DNA of 64,000 nt from Eutreptiella sp. 'Long Island Sound 2002' (lineage: Eukaryota > Euglenozoa > Euglenophyceae > Eutreptiales > Eutreptiaceae). The notes under the pieces are model-generated. The model was not told the origin of the DNA. It saw only the letters and a list, made by a program, of their open reading frames with translations, and made no database searches. Positions within the stretch are counted from its first letter, which is position 1. Every line of letters starts with the position of its first letter. Both the position numbers and the translations under genes were made by a program. Shown in pieces: positions 1-11,389 of the stretch. The DNA lies in contig OZ038384.1 in NCBI GenBank assembly GCA_964036045.1, forward strand, positions 47,979,843 to 48,043,842, given 5' to 3'.

Positions 1-1915
1 CTTGACCCTTTTGAGTCGGACGACGAGCCCGCTGACGTTGCCACCCGTTGCCGCTTTTTGGAATGCACTCCCCGCCCGTCCTTCTTCTTCTTCTTGTCGG
101 TTTTGTCTTGCACCCTTTGTTTGAGCGCAGTTAGCGCTTGGAGGAGCAACACCTTTGGGCTTGCACTTCCTCCCTTTGCTTGTGGAATTGCCTTTGGTGG
201 AGGCTTCAAGAGTCCACGAATGGGGACGTGGACTTTTGGCTCTTCTCGGAAGGGTGATGTTGAGCTCTCTGCCTCGTCGACCACGGGATTTTCACTCTCC
301 ACGTCTCCATGATCCGGCGCAAACCATGCATTAGAATTCTCCCACCACGTGCCATCGTCGGTGTTCATGTCATCCCTCAATTCCTCCTTCACGCCAAACA
401 TTGGTTGGGGGAATTGCTTCGCCTTGCCCGACTGACTCCGATGCTTTGGGGTGGACTCCATGGGTGTGCCAATCGCATGTGTGTCAATCGCATGTGGGGA
501 CCCGCCATGTGCAAGCTCTTGGAGTGCGCGATGGAGTCCTCGGGTCCATTTCTTCACGAGGGCGTCGCGATCGGAAACCCGTGCACCTGGCCCATGCCAC
601 CATTCATCGATGGGTAATGGCGGCCATGCTCCATGGAGCATGACCGCCGGTCCGCGTTTGTCAATGACGAACATGTGGGGTGGGACGTCTTGGGCCGACA
701 ACTAAGAGAGATGAGCGGTTGAATGGGGTTGAGGTGCGAAACCGACCGGTTGAACACCGGTTGAACACATGTGGCCACCACCTCATATGCACGGCACCCT
801 CAGCGCACTAACACAGGGTATTCAATTATTGAACCATGTATGCATCCCAGATATGCAGGTCTCAATGTCCTAGCCACCAATTGCCCAAAACATCCACTCC
901 GAACGTGTCACACACGGACTGTATCCATACTCTCTCCGTTCGCTTTGCTTCAACTGCCCGGTTGAACACGGTTGAACACCGGTTGAACACTTGTTGCACA
1001 CACCTGCTCCACGCCTCGCATCATTGACGAAGTGCTTGTGGCCGCATTGGGTAGTGTGGTTGGTGGTGCAACCGCTGCAGGTGCCTCCTCCATGCTGGAC
1101 TTCTTGCTGCGCCCGCCACTTGATATGGTTCCCCCGACCTCGACCATGGATGGCGGTGACGCGTTGTAGTTGGTGGCGTCGGAGGCGTCATACCAATTGT
1201 GCGGCACGGACTCCACGTTTTTAAAAAAGAATTGCGGCCCATGGCCCTTGCCATGGCCGCCACTTCGGCCAGCACACCCAGGGCCGGTCCATTGGGGTGC
1301 CACTGCAGTCCCCAGCCCGTAGGATTCCCATACCCTAAAGAGGGCATGGAGGGCGGTCTCCGACAACGTCATGGCAATTCCGGGGCGCGTGCTCAAACCA
1401 ATCCTCAAAAATTTCCACTCGGCCCAATTCTGGGCTGTGAGTGCTTTCGTTGTCCACGGGTGGCTCCGGTGGCCATGGAGGTCATACTGGGCGTTTTTTT
1501 TCATCCACACCCCGACACTCCTCCGGTACCTGAACCGGGGTGTGATGTCCCGGAGCCATCTCCATTGAGGGGAGTCATCCGCCAACGACGATGAGTCGTG
1601 GCACACCCCAAATTGGGTCAGCTCCTCCTTCGCTGGGAACAAAGCATCCAACGCTGGGACCACTTGTGGCAAAGGCAAGGATGCTCCTCCTGTTGTACCC
1701 CCGCCTATCGGCCCCGTTGATCCCGTAGGCCCACTTTGGGTCGGCGCAATTACATTTGGGTGTGGCAATTGCGGCGCGGCCAATTGCGGTGGTCCCAATT
1801 GCGGCACTTGGGCACCTTGTGGTGCTTGCGGACCTTGTACCCCTTGTGCGGCTTGTAAGAACTGCATGAGTGCGAGCCCAATCGCTTGTTGCGCCGACGC
1901 TTGTTGTCCTTCCAT
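1..1915 (-). CDS. Q/G/P-rich protein of unknown function, two exons, cut by the window edge
   Basis: The model has exon 1 at 1915-1004 (304 codons) and exon 2 from 701 down to base 1. Exon 2 is open without a stop across all 233 codons and runs off the window. The splice is phase 0 at both ends: donor CAG|GTGTGTG and acceptor preceded by a pyrimidine run ending CTCTCTTAG. The N-terminus is Gln/Ala-rich, then a Gln-Gly-Pro low-complexity region follows, then a more ordered Trp-rich segment around residues 120-220, then a Ser/Ala linker. The second exon is acidic and then Lys-rich (a run of five lysines), which could be a nuclear signal. It lies just downstream of the transposase-like gene on the same strand and may be its partner in one DNA transposon; that is inference. 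An acceptor-like TTTTTAG lies 10 bases before the ATG, so a further 5' exon is possible. No family recognised. Confidence 0.55.
702..1003 (-). other. Intron with GTTCAAC repeats at both ends
   Basis: GT-AG intron of 302 bases inferred from an in-phase join of two open reading segments on the minus strand. Read on the minus strand, clusters of GTTCAACCGG lie just after the donor (about 955-990) and just before the acceptor (about 712-770), in the same orientation. The splice itself has not been observed. Confidence 0.55.
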
Positions 1916-2092
1916 GACGCCTCCCTAAAAACAAAGAAAAATAGACACTCGCGCGGTTGAACATGCTTGCACACCTCAACCGACCGGTTGAACAACTTGA
2001 AGTGCCGCTGAACACGGTTGCACACGGAACACGGAGCATAAAGTATGAAGCACCAACGACAAACCACATAGCCCACACCTAGAGTTTGATCA

Positions 2093-3974
2093 TTATCCAC
2101 CCGCACTCGTACGTTCCCACCGTGGTAGCTCTTTTGCCAGAAAGATCCTTTCGTGCGCTTGTTTTAGCATGCGCTTATCACGAGCTACACGCCCATCGGG
2201 GCCACCGCCACGCCCACTTGAGCATAAGAAGTGGTCTTTTAATATATAGTTTAGTGATTCTACTATATCCCCACTAAACATTCCCGCCCCCCATGGGTAA
2301 ATATTTTTCAGAACCTCCGTAGCCTCTCTTCTAAGCCACAAAAGGTAAGGTGACCGCTTATGCGGACAAATTAATTTCTGAAATCGACGTGCCACACGTT
2401 TACACTTTGAAAGGGCCGCGGCCTCGTAGCGCCATGATTGCATGGCCCTCAAAAGGCTTGCCATTTCTTGTACAACAGATATATACTTTGGTATATACTT
2501 TACAAAATGCACATCACAATGAACCGTGTGCGGTCATCCACGCGGAGCATTGGTTTTGAAGTGCACCCTTTGGCCGTAGTGCAATCCAAACCTTTATCGT
2601 ACAAAGCGCGGAATTTTCCATCAAGGTGCGTTGTGCGCCGCACCTTAGTGTTCATCCATCGTTCACGCCTACTACACCATGTGGAAAAAGAGTAGATGCT
2701 TCCAATGGCATAGTAAGGCGACAATCCTAAAAGTAGACGCAACCATGGAGAGTCTCCACCCAACATGATTCGTGCACGATAATAAACATTATTCATTTGG
2801 ATGTATCCACTATCAATGATAGTTTGGATGTGTTGCAACGTGGCACAAAATAAGACACGCATTGCTTCGTCGTCATGTTCAGATGTCAATGCGACATCCA
2901 ATGTCCATTTATATTGAAGAGTGCGGGCCTTTTCCATGTGATTGGCAAAGCCAATCGCAATTTGCACCCATGGGCGTGAGCCACATGGGAACCCGTCGCC
3001 TCTAATTATGATGACGAATAATTGCTCGCCATCGATCATTGGAAAGTCCATGGACTCCATGAGCTCCTTTTGTGTTGCGACATAATTAAAGAAATGCGGT
3101 AAGTCCCATCGTACACCAACTTTGCCATTGTGAATAGTGGTTTCCAATTTTTGCGCCTTACCCAATCGTTGCCATTCACGGTGCATACGCTTGAAAGATG
3201 GAAATGGGTGCACCCAATGAACATCCAACTTTTCTTGGGCAGCTTTTGTTCGCCGGTTGGCCCAAGATATTAGATTCTTGTACCTAAATTTGAGGCATGT
3301 TAATTCGAACAAAGTGACGCGCACAACGTGAACGTTGGTGCACAACGTGAGCGTTGGTTGAAATCGTTCAACTTGTTCAACCGGGCAGTTGAACATGACT
3401 TTAACAAATGTTCAATTTGTTGTTTTCATGCAAAAACACTTGATGGTAGCATGTAAATGGGGCCACAATTGCATGTGGAAGAAGACATATACATGATAGT
3501 TCGATGAAACCTAGGTAGGCACTCTATGTTGCACAAACATGAGTCGCATTTGTTTCATATGTGTTCAACCGCACACTTGAACGCATCTCGCATACGGTTG
3601 AACACTCCTTGCATACATGCAACGCACCATGGTATGCATGTAGGACATGTAGAGCACCTATTTTTCGGCATTTCCAAGTCAAGGATCAACCGGACGGCAT
3701 CCTTGGGTGTAAACACCCTTTCCATGACCTTCCGGTCATTGCGTCGACTACGCCGCCCACTACCCATTCTAGTCTTGAGGCGTTCCCATAGTGTACGACC
3801 ACCCTTGGATGCGGTGAACAAGTTGACCAAATCACTCATCAATTCATCCGATTGTAATCCAGTGTAGTGATCTGCAATACATTGCTTCAAGTTTGACGTT
3901 GGCATTTTTGATTGTAAAATGAGAGGGATCCTTGCATACAAGTAAGAAACCACAATGGGGAATCTCTTGGTGCT
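2093..3974 (-). CDS. DDE-transposase-like protein, two exons, one frameshift
   Basis: Exon 1 runs from about 3974 to 3658 and exon 2 from 3283 to the TAA at 2093. Their join restores an Arg codon in frame (N-R-Y-K). Exon 1 follows an acceptor-like TAG, so more 5' exons may exist. The protein has the layout of an RNase H-fold transposase. A GDG motif with a hydrophobic strand (IIRGDG) is followed by a GGD motif in RIMLGGDSPWL. A late Glu lies in GDIVESLNYILKDHF. The spacing and the GGDxxWL...LGLS pattern resemble a transposase-like family I associate with repeat-rich animal and protist genomes, but I cannot name a superfamily with confidence. A one- or two-base indel near 2500-2512 breaks the frame between the second Asp and the Glu, so this copy is probably inactive unless that is an assembly error. 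Confidence 0.5.
3284..3657 (-). other. Intron of the transposase-like gene
   Basis: GT-AG intron of 374 bases: donor AATAG|GTGCTC and acceptor CAAATTTAG|GTAC. Like the intron at 702-1003 it contains several GTTCAAC/GTTGAAC copies (about 3355-3395 and 3562-3605). The joined reading frame stays open. Confidence 0.5.
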
Positions 3975-4264
3975 CTAATTTGTTCTTATTGTTACGTTAT
4001 TTTTGGTGACACTACCATATTGCACAAAGGTGAAATTAAATATTCTTCAATTCAATGCGTCATGTATATAGTAAAAAGCAAGCAGGTGGCAACTACTACA
4101 CACCATGTGCATTCCCTTTACCGCCACGTGTTGGCCACCACGTGCCGGCTCCAGTTTTCATGTATGTGGTCACCACACCGCCACCTGCCCATTGGTAGTA
4201 GGTTCCAGGTTTTAACTGGGTTTTAGGGAACAGCTCAAAACCAAAATTGTGGGACAGGCTACAT

Positions 4265-4432
4265 TTACCAATTAACCACTGTTGAACGCGTGATCGCGCG
4301 AGCACGCGCCACCGATTGGCGCGATAGGCCAGTTGAACTGTTCAACCGCGTTCAACCGAGTTCAACTGGGGGGTTGAACAGCAACATGCTGTTCAACTGG
4401 GTTCAACCGCTGTTCAACCGCTACGCTCAAAG
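4265..4432. repeat. Dense GTTGAAC/GTTCAAC heptamer cluster
   Basis: About ten copies of GTTCAAC or its complement GTTGAAC lie here in both orientations, including hairpin-forming pairs around AACAGCAACATGCTGTT. Further clusters lie at about 712-780, 955-1000, 1945-2025, 3355-3395 and 3562-3605, in every case outside the coding segments. They could be subterminal repeats of a DNA transposon whose 5' end is near 4.43 kb. Its other end is beyond the window. Confidence 0.6.
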
Positions 4433-4489
4433 GTGTGCACAAGGGGTCACTAGGGTAGGAGAAGTAATATACCAACTGAGACAGCAGCA

Positions 4490-4952
4490 TTGAGGCCAGT
4501 GTGGCGTAGTGCAGCTCAGCATCAGAAAACGCAGGCACGGGAGAAAAGATTTCGGAGTAAGAGAATTCAGGGAGAAGTAGCAGTGAGACAGTGTGTAGTA
4601 GATCGCATTATGCGGTGGATCCAGACCGCTACAGTGTTTGGCCAGTGTCCACCGCTGACAGATGCATTTGCAAGCAAATCTTTAAAACGGTTTGATCGGT
4701 TTTCGGATCGTCAGAGGGATGCCTTGTTCCAGCCCTGGAACGAGGCTCATTTATGGTTACACCCCCCCAGTGAGCTGTGGGAACAATGCGTCCCTAAATT
4801 GAGATTTGATGGGGCCCGGGGTGTGGCCATTCAGCCTGTGCGCAGGGATGCAGCGTGGTGGTGGACTTTGGGGAAGTTGTGCTGGACTGGATAGACATCC
4901 CCATTGGTTCCCCGCTGTTTGAGGACGCACAGGGCATGGTACACACAACAAA
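4490..4952 (+). pseudogene. E1 Gag-like N-terminal region
   Basis: An open segment of 134 codons (4490-4894) begins basic and continues with a Trp-rich stretch. A second frame then carries on to about 4970 (reading VLDWIDIPIGSPLFED), so a one-base shift near 4880 and another near 4960 separate it from the pol frame. No CCHC zinc knuckle is visible. Assignment to Gag rests only on its position before reverse transcriptase. The downstream 5' part of the pol frame (4953-5500) is acidic and Ser/Pro-rich and probably belongs to the same non-enzymatic region. Confidence 0.35.
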
Positions 4953-7900
4953 GTGGGAGTACAGTACATTGCGTTGTTTGATGCTTTTTGTAGTGATGCG
5001 GAAGGGGAAGGATGGGGTGATCCTGAGGACGTAGTTTCTGATCCCCATACAGTGCCAGCTTACAAAAAGGGCTGGAGTTCTGAAGATTCGGACTCCTCCA
5101 GCACTGTAGCCCCCCCCCCCCCCCCCTCTCCTCACAGAAGCACTTTCGACCTGCCTGCTCCACACCCCACCCCATCTGAACTCCTGTGGCCTGATTCTGA
5201 TGCTGAAACTGAATCTGACGATGACTCTCCTGATCGTCACAGGATGTGTCGCGGGATGGGGCGCAGACTACACCGGGAGCAAGCGAAACGCGAGAAGCGT
5301 CAAGCAATGCCTCGATCTGACTCTGAGCTTGGTATGTGCGCGAATTCTTCGCCTGATTTTTCTGACAGTTCTCCGTCTCTTCCTCAAGCAGCAAACGGCA
5401 TTAATTCTCTTCCCCATGATCAGTGTAATTCTGTCCGTTCTAGATTCCGACATCCGGCACGTCCACCGGGCCGCACACGTGTGCAGGCAGGTTGGACTGC
5501 GACGCCAGAACGGCATATAAGGTCAGTGATGCAGGCAGATGAAGATTGGTCAGGGGCTGAAAGCCTCAAGGAGACTATCATGGAGAAGTACAGTGACAGA
5601 GTTTTTCGTTCTATACCGACACATGAGGTCACCGAGGAAGCACAGGCCAAACGGGGTCCGCATGCTAAGGGCAGGTTACAGTTGAAACAAAAGCATGCAG
5701 GACCCCGAGCTGATAAATCCATCAGAGCAGTAGGACCGAAGGAAAGTGCCCTCTGTGATAAAGTCATGGGTTTTAAGGAAAAAGCGATGCTTCGGAAGTG
5801 TGAGGGCGACCCACAGTGGGTTGCTAGGGCATTTTTGGTTCCGAAACCGGGTGGGAAATGGCCTTTAGTCATTGACTATCGCCATCTCAATTCCTGCCTG
5901 GTGGGCAAAAACTTCCCCCTCCCCGTCATTGAGGACCAGCTGTCGAATGAGCAGGGAAATTTGTTATATTCGCTCATTGATTTGGAAGACGGCTTCCATC
6001 AAATGCACCTTGAGGAGGACAGCAAACGCCTCACGGCGTTTTGCACTCCTTTTGGTGTGTTTGAATGGAACGTCTTGCCCATGGGGGTTAAAGTGAGCCC
6101 AGCTGCTTTTCAGGAGATGGTGCAGCATGTCACGCGCAACTGCCCATCGTCCAAGCCATACATAGATGACATTATGTCCTCTAATGGTAAAGAAATTTTG
6201 GGCCCCCAGAAAACCACTATAGCCCAAAAACAGGAACCAGAAATGCTGCAAAAATACTTCCAGGCGCATGCCGAAAAGCTTTGTGCCTTGTTTGATGCGT
6301 TGGCGGAACCCCAACTTACTGTGAAACCCGAGAAATGTCATTTATTTAAAAAACGGGTGCAGTACGTTGGGCACATTTTACAGAGCGGCCAGAGATTTCC
6401 CAGCCCGGCCAAGACTGAAGCAGTGCGGCAGTGGCAGCACGACACCATCACCACTGCCAAACAGCTCAAGGGATTTTTGGGGCTGGTGGGATGGTAGCAA
6501 TTGTACATCCCAAAATTTGCAGAAATGGCCGCCCCCCTCATGGACGCCCCTAAGGGCAAGTATCAGTACGCCCCCCCTGAAGCAACAGATGAAAAGACTG
6601 ATACAAATGTCCCTAAGAAACGCAAACGCATCAAATTGAGTGCCACAGCGCGCATCCATTGGAGTGATGAGATGAGGAAACATTTTGAGGGTTTAAAAAG
6701 CGCATTAAATGCTGCTACAGGTTTGTATCTGCCCAGACCTGGGAGGCCCTGGCGCATACGCTGTGATGCGTCAGATTATGCTATTGGGGCTGCCTTGGAA
6801 CAGGAACAAGAAGATGGAGGGTACCATCCTGTCGCGTTTTTTAGTCGCAAGCTCCAAGGCCAGCGGGCAGGGCAGGGGGGCGGTACAAGAAACACTGGGC
6901 AGTATGCCTGGACCCCCCAGGAAAAGGAAACCTATGCGGTTGTGGACTGTTTGCTCAAGTTCCAATCCTGGATTGGGAGCCAGGAGGTTCTGGTGCAAAC
7001 AGATCACAGCTCCATGGTGAAATGGTACAAAGAAGGTCTTTGTACCATTTCAGGGCCTTTGGGTCGGCGGGGGCGTTGGCATGAATTTTTGAGTCGATTC
7101 AATCTTACGATTGAATATCGACCGGGGGATGAAAACGACGGGGCAGATTCCCTTAGTCGACGGGCCTACCCAGCCGGGGTGGCCCAGGATACAAATTTTC
7201 ACGGCAGCACTGCCGATATGGATGGCTGGGGCCAGGCTGAGAGAGCTGAATGGGAACGGGTGAGGGCACAGTTGAAGGCGGACCATCCTGAGGCATTTCA
7301 GGAAGAGCATGCCATGGTGCAGCTCTTGCAGGATGCATACCGTACTGTTGCCTCATTGCAGGACAATTCTGGGCTCTGTGTGGCCTCTGACGGTTGTGAG
7401 TTTGTGTCTCAGGAGGCTTTGTTTTGCCACGTCTTTGACTGTTCTCAGGATCAGGCTGAGTGCCCTGTGCCACAGTCTGATCTTCATCAGGAGGAGGCGA
7501 TGTGCCTTCCCAGACACATACGACGTTACCTCAGAACCGTACAGAGCAGTGAAACCTTGCTTCAAGGCTTCACTGAGATGAGCTGGCACATGCCAGGGCT
7601 ACAGACATACGTTCAGAATTTCAAATCAATAAAAGTGCCGCCAGCCATTAAGGTTCTCAGTGAAGATTGGGAGCGTCATTATGAGAATCTTCCTCCTATA
7701 GCGCCGCACTGGGAGGTGTTGACAAGGGAGAAAGTCGTTTCCATCAGGGATAAGGAGTATGTGTTATACCAGGGAAAGATCCGAGTGGGTGGACGCATTT
7801 CTGTGCCTGTGGCCCTGACCAAGCAGGTCGTCGAGGAACAGCACAGTTATGCGCATCCTGGAACCAGCAAGACACACGAGATGTTCCGGCGTCGCTATCA

Positions 7901-8607
7901 GGCAGGCATTAAAGATAGTGATTTGACCGAGATCATTTCTCAGGTGGTGTTGTCTTGCCCGGTGTGCCAGACAGTGAAGGCACGGAAGGGAGTGCAGCCA
8001 CAGAGCTGTCACTCGTACCCCATCCCTGAATATCCCTTTGCCAGTGTGGCCATGGACTTCTGTGATATGGGGTCACACTCGGTAGAATCCGGAGGAGTCA
8101 CATATGACAACCTTTTTGTTGTTGTATGCCGACGCACTGGAAATGTCATGGCAGTGCCATGTTCAAAGACCATCACAGCCCCCGAAATTAGCTGAGTTAT
8201 ATTTGGAGCGGGTAGTGGGTGTTATCGGACTCCCGCACGAAATTTTTTCGGACCACGACCACATTATCACCAAGGAATTTTTCACTACCCTTTGTGAATT
8301 AAGTGGTGTCCAACAAAAGCAGTCCCCGGTGTATCGCCCCCGGTCAAATGGGAGGGCAGAAAGGGCGGTACAGGTGGCACTCGACAGTTTGCGGAAATTT
8401 TTCGCCCAAACTCGAAGGAAGAATTGGGTACAGTTATTGCCACTGGCCCTGTGGACTGCCAATGACATCCCAGGGCCAGTGTCAGGATATTCCCCCCATT
8501 TTTTGGTCTTTGGACGCCAGCCTATTAGCTTCGGCGACTGTCCCCCGGTGATTCCTGAACATGGGTCACAGGATGCCATCCAGGTGTTTTCAGAGGCTTG
8601 TTGCTGA
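4953..8607 (+). pseudogene. E1 pol: reverse transcriptase, RNase H, integrase core
   Basis: Reverse transcriptase is recognised from WPLVIDYRHLN, the LIDLEDGFHQM strand, FGVFEWNVLPMG and the active site YIDD at 6159-6170. RNase H follows with RCDASDYAIGAALEQ, the ETYAVV helix and VQTDHSS. Integrase has an HHCC zinc site (HSYAHPG...CPVCQTVK), the core Asp in VAMDFCD, the second Asp in FSDHD, and the Glu in SNGRAERA. The frame is continuous from 4953 to 8195 except for a TAG at 6498-6500, where most relatives have a Tyr after GW. The integrase core then continues in another frame (8104-8607). An unusual insertion of roughly 30 residues rich in Gln and Lys follows the YIDD motif. The copy is not functional as read. 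Confidence 0.8.
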
Positions 8608-9259
8608 TCGCAAGTATGTCCAGCAAAAATTGCAGGACATACATGATAGAGAGTCCAAGAAAATTTTGCAACAGCACCCCCGCCATGTATATCAGGACGG
8701 TGAGAGAGTGTGGTACCAAAAGCAAAAGAAGAACAGCAACAAGCGGAAATTGGACAGGCTGTGGCAAGGCCCGGGTGAGGTGTTGGGGAGAGTGGGTACC
8801 AACCAGTATCTGGTTGTCACAGAAAAGGGGGAGGTGGTTTTGGATTCAATGAGGATAAAACCGTACATCCCCCCCTCACCAGATGAGCAGGCCCCTCTAC
8901 ATTATTACACAGAGCAAGAATTTTTGGTCGAAACAGACCAATATATTGTAGAGGACATACGGGGACATAAAACATCAGGGAGAGGGAAAAACAAGGAGAT
9001 ACTATGGGAAGTTAAATATAGAGGCTTCCCTGAAACTGAATGGCAGCCGGCGTCTGCCTTCATGAACAATGTGACAGACGTATGGCTGAAATACAAGCGA
9101 AAACACAATATAGACATCAGTATCAAGGATTTGAGGGTGCTGCGAGCACAGCACACTTGTCCTTGTATGCTGCATGACACACTGCATCAGCTGTACAGGG
9201 AGGAGAGGGCTGTGCGGCGCTCGTTGAAGCATTTGGAGAGGGACTCCAAACCGGAATAG
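8561..9259 (+). pseudogene. E1 integrase C-terminus with chromodomain
   Basis: A 232-codon segment in a third frame continues the integrase. A GERVWYQK segment followed by LDRLWQGPGEVLG is the usual beta-barrel end of gypsy integrases. A chromodomain follows (YIVEDIRGHK, then EVKYRGFPETEWQPAS), with the aromatic residues expected for a methyl-lysine cage partly present. Chromodomains of this kind direct integration toward marked chromatin in chromoviruses. The protein ends with TAG just before a run of 14 C. Confidence 0.8.
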
Positions 9260-9298
9260 CCCCCCCCCCCCCCTCTGCACGCGTCACGAGTGGGGATG

Positions 9299-10254
9299 TG
9301 TCATATCCACGCCTTGCTGCTTTGCAGGCTTCAACAGATTCAAGATCAAGGAGTCATTTTGGAGTCATTGAGAGGTAGGGTGCTGATTGAGAGGTACAGT
9401 GCAGGGTGGGATTCAGCTTTTGTTTGTCTGAGGTTTCCCCCCCTGTGACATAACATTGCGCGATAGGTGTCATTAACGTTTCTATTTCTTTACCAACTGT
9501 TGGCCGGCTGGCCCTTCAAAATTTTTCGGAGGGGAAGCCATTTTACACCGTGCTTTCTCATGACTTGTCGAAGGTTGGTGTGACACCTCCGCTCTGTCTG
9601 TGTTAACCTTCCCTTGTGTTTTTGTTGTTTTTGTTTGTCGCAGGCATCACGTTCAGAATCAATTCCAGTCAGAATGAAGTGGAAACCGGAATCCCCGCAA
9701 GGAATGAAGTGGAGACCGGAATCCCAGACTGGCCAGGGTTAATTAATCAATTTTTCTGAATCGGACAGGCCTGCATTGGTGTTTGTGTTCCTGAGATTGT
9801 AGTATATGGATACCAAGCGCACTGTTTTCAGTTCAGGATTGCTTGACTGGGACTGCTGGCATGACAGCTTTATCATTGGTTGGCTGTGGGGCGCTGGCTT
9901 AGCCTAGGTAGATACAACGTTGCACAGGGATAGCCATGGGCTGCTAGCCTCTACAGGACACACACAGGACCACCCAGCCAATCACAGATACGTCGTGCCG
10001 CAGCCTTGCTATACTCCTGGAGTCTGTGGGATCCTTTGCTCTATTCCTTTCCTCCCCTCCACTTTTTGTGCTTGGCTGTACCACGGAGTACATGTGACGG
10101 AATGTCTGACTGCTGGATTTTTCATGCAGTGGGCTGCTTCACACGACCAGCCACTCCCCCTTGGGTCGTAGCTTAGGGAGAGAGTGTAATAAAATCACAC
10201 CAGTCTGTCATTATCTGACCCTTTTTGGTAAATAATCCGAGGTTTCTGTTATCA
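9299..10254 (+). repeat. Candidate 3' LTR of E1
   Basis: A purine-rich GAGTGGGGA precedes TGTCATATCC, and the block could end at TTATCA about 955 bases later, giving TG...CA ends. An AATAAA at about 10188 fits a polyadenylation signal about 60 bases before the end. With no second copy in the window the borders are a guess. Confidence 0.35.
9671..9727 (+). repeat. 30-bp tandem duplication
   Basis: Two copies of GAATGAAGTGGARACCGGAA start at 9672 and 9702, so the period is 30 bases. They lie within the candidate E1 LTR, upstream of its polyadenylation signal, and could be an enhancer-like LTR repeat. Confidence 0.6.
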
Positions 10255-10593
10255 GTCAACCGTCAGCTGCCGGGACATCGTGCGCGACTTGAACAGTCCA
10301 CGTCTTGAAGAGTTCACAGATATTACGAGGGACAAATTGCAGAAAGACCGTTAAATATAACGCTTTGAAGAATGATTGGATCGAATAAAGAATGCCCCGG
10401 CCGATTTCATGAACTTTCAATTCGGAGCTTGGATGGACGTGCGTAATTGAACTTATGGTGCATTGAATGTATGTTGTAAACTCCATGAGAGGTTTTAACT
10501 CCAAGGTTGATGTGGTTGATGGGTGAATTTAAATAGTATTTCTTGATGGTCATGATGGTTAGTTTTGAAGAGTAGACAAGGTGGTTATGTATA

Positions 10594-10690
10594 ACTCCAA
10601 GGGCAATTCGAATCGCTTGTGTGTCTCGTGATGGGTATAATTACGAAGGCAATTCGAATCGCTTGTGTGTCTCATGATGTGCATAATTAT
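10594..10690 (+). repeat. 46-bp tandem duplication
   Basis: Two adjacent units share GGCAATTCGAATCGCTTGTG followed by TGTCTC and a GATG...ATAATTA tail, starting at about 10602 and 10648. Only a few mismatches separate them. No gene overlaps. Confidence 0.75.
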
Positions 10691-11370
10691 CAACGAACCC
10701 GTACATGCATGAAGAGTAGTAGACACATGAGTGTACATGGCATATATGAATAGTGTCTTCCCCATTCATGCGCTTGTCCACTTCGTGATCAATTGTGTGA
10801 AAATTTCATGTTAATTGATAGGCACAATTCTTGAGAGCATTCAACCGGATTTCAACTACATGGTCGAATCCGGTTTTCATGTGTTGGGTTTTTCTTCACA
10901 TGCTTTGTGTATGTTTCACACATGATGTACGTACAAGTTCACTATCATTTTGATATTATTTATTATTATTTTTTGGGTTTGATACTTATGATTTGAGACA
11001 ACCTGTGTTTACATAAGCTTTGATTTCCATGTTCATATTTTTTAATCTTCCTCTCTCAGGACTTCCAATGTTATGTATTGCTTTGCAATGAAGTGGGAAT
11101 CACAAGGAGTATAAGAGCCCAAGAGACCGAACACCCATCACCAAGTACACCACAGATTCAGCCAAACACCGACCCTTGTTGTGTTGACTTGTTGTGTGTT
11201 CTTAGGGTGTTGCTAAGGTTGTAGGGATTTTGATTGTTATTTTGGTGGTAAGAAAATCAATTGGAAATTTTGGGGAATTATCCATTTTTCAATAAAAACC
11301 AACAACATTTAGAGTGATGGAGTCTCCTAGCACTAGTAGGAGTACTCTATTATACATACATACACGCAGA

Positions 11371-11389
11371 CACACACACACACACACAC
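11371..11389 (+). repeat. (CA)n microsatellite
   Basis: A simple CA dinucleotide run of about 19 bases. Confidence 0.8.

Larger units (their letters stand above)
4490..10254 (+). mobile_element. E1: decayed chromodomain Ty3/gypsy retrotransposon, 5' LTR not found
   Basis: Order of domains on the plus strand is a Gag-like region, reverse transcriptase, RNase H, integrase, then chromodomain, which is the chromovirus arrangement. The reading frame is broken by an in-frame TAG at 6498 and by two frame shifts (about 8105-8190 and 8560-8600). A candidate 3' LTR follows at 9299. I found no copy of it upstream, so the element is either 5'-truncated or its 5' LTR has diverged. Runs of C and G interrupt the coding sequence (for example about 5109-5126 and 9260-9273). 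Confidence 0.75.

Noticed and set aside
4490-10254. E1 as a Ginger-type DNA transposon because of its integrase
   Set aside because: RT and RNase H precede integrase in the chromovirus order, and no terminal inverted repeats are visible.
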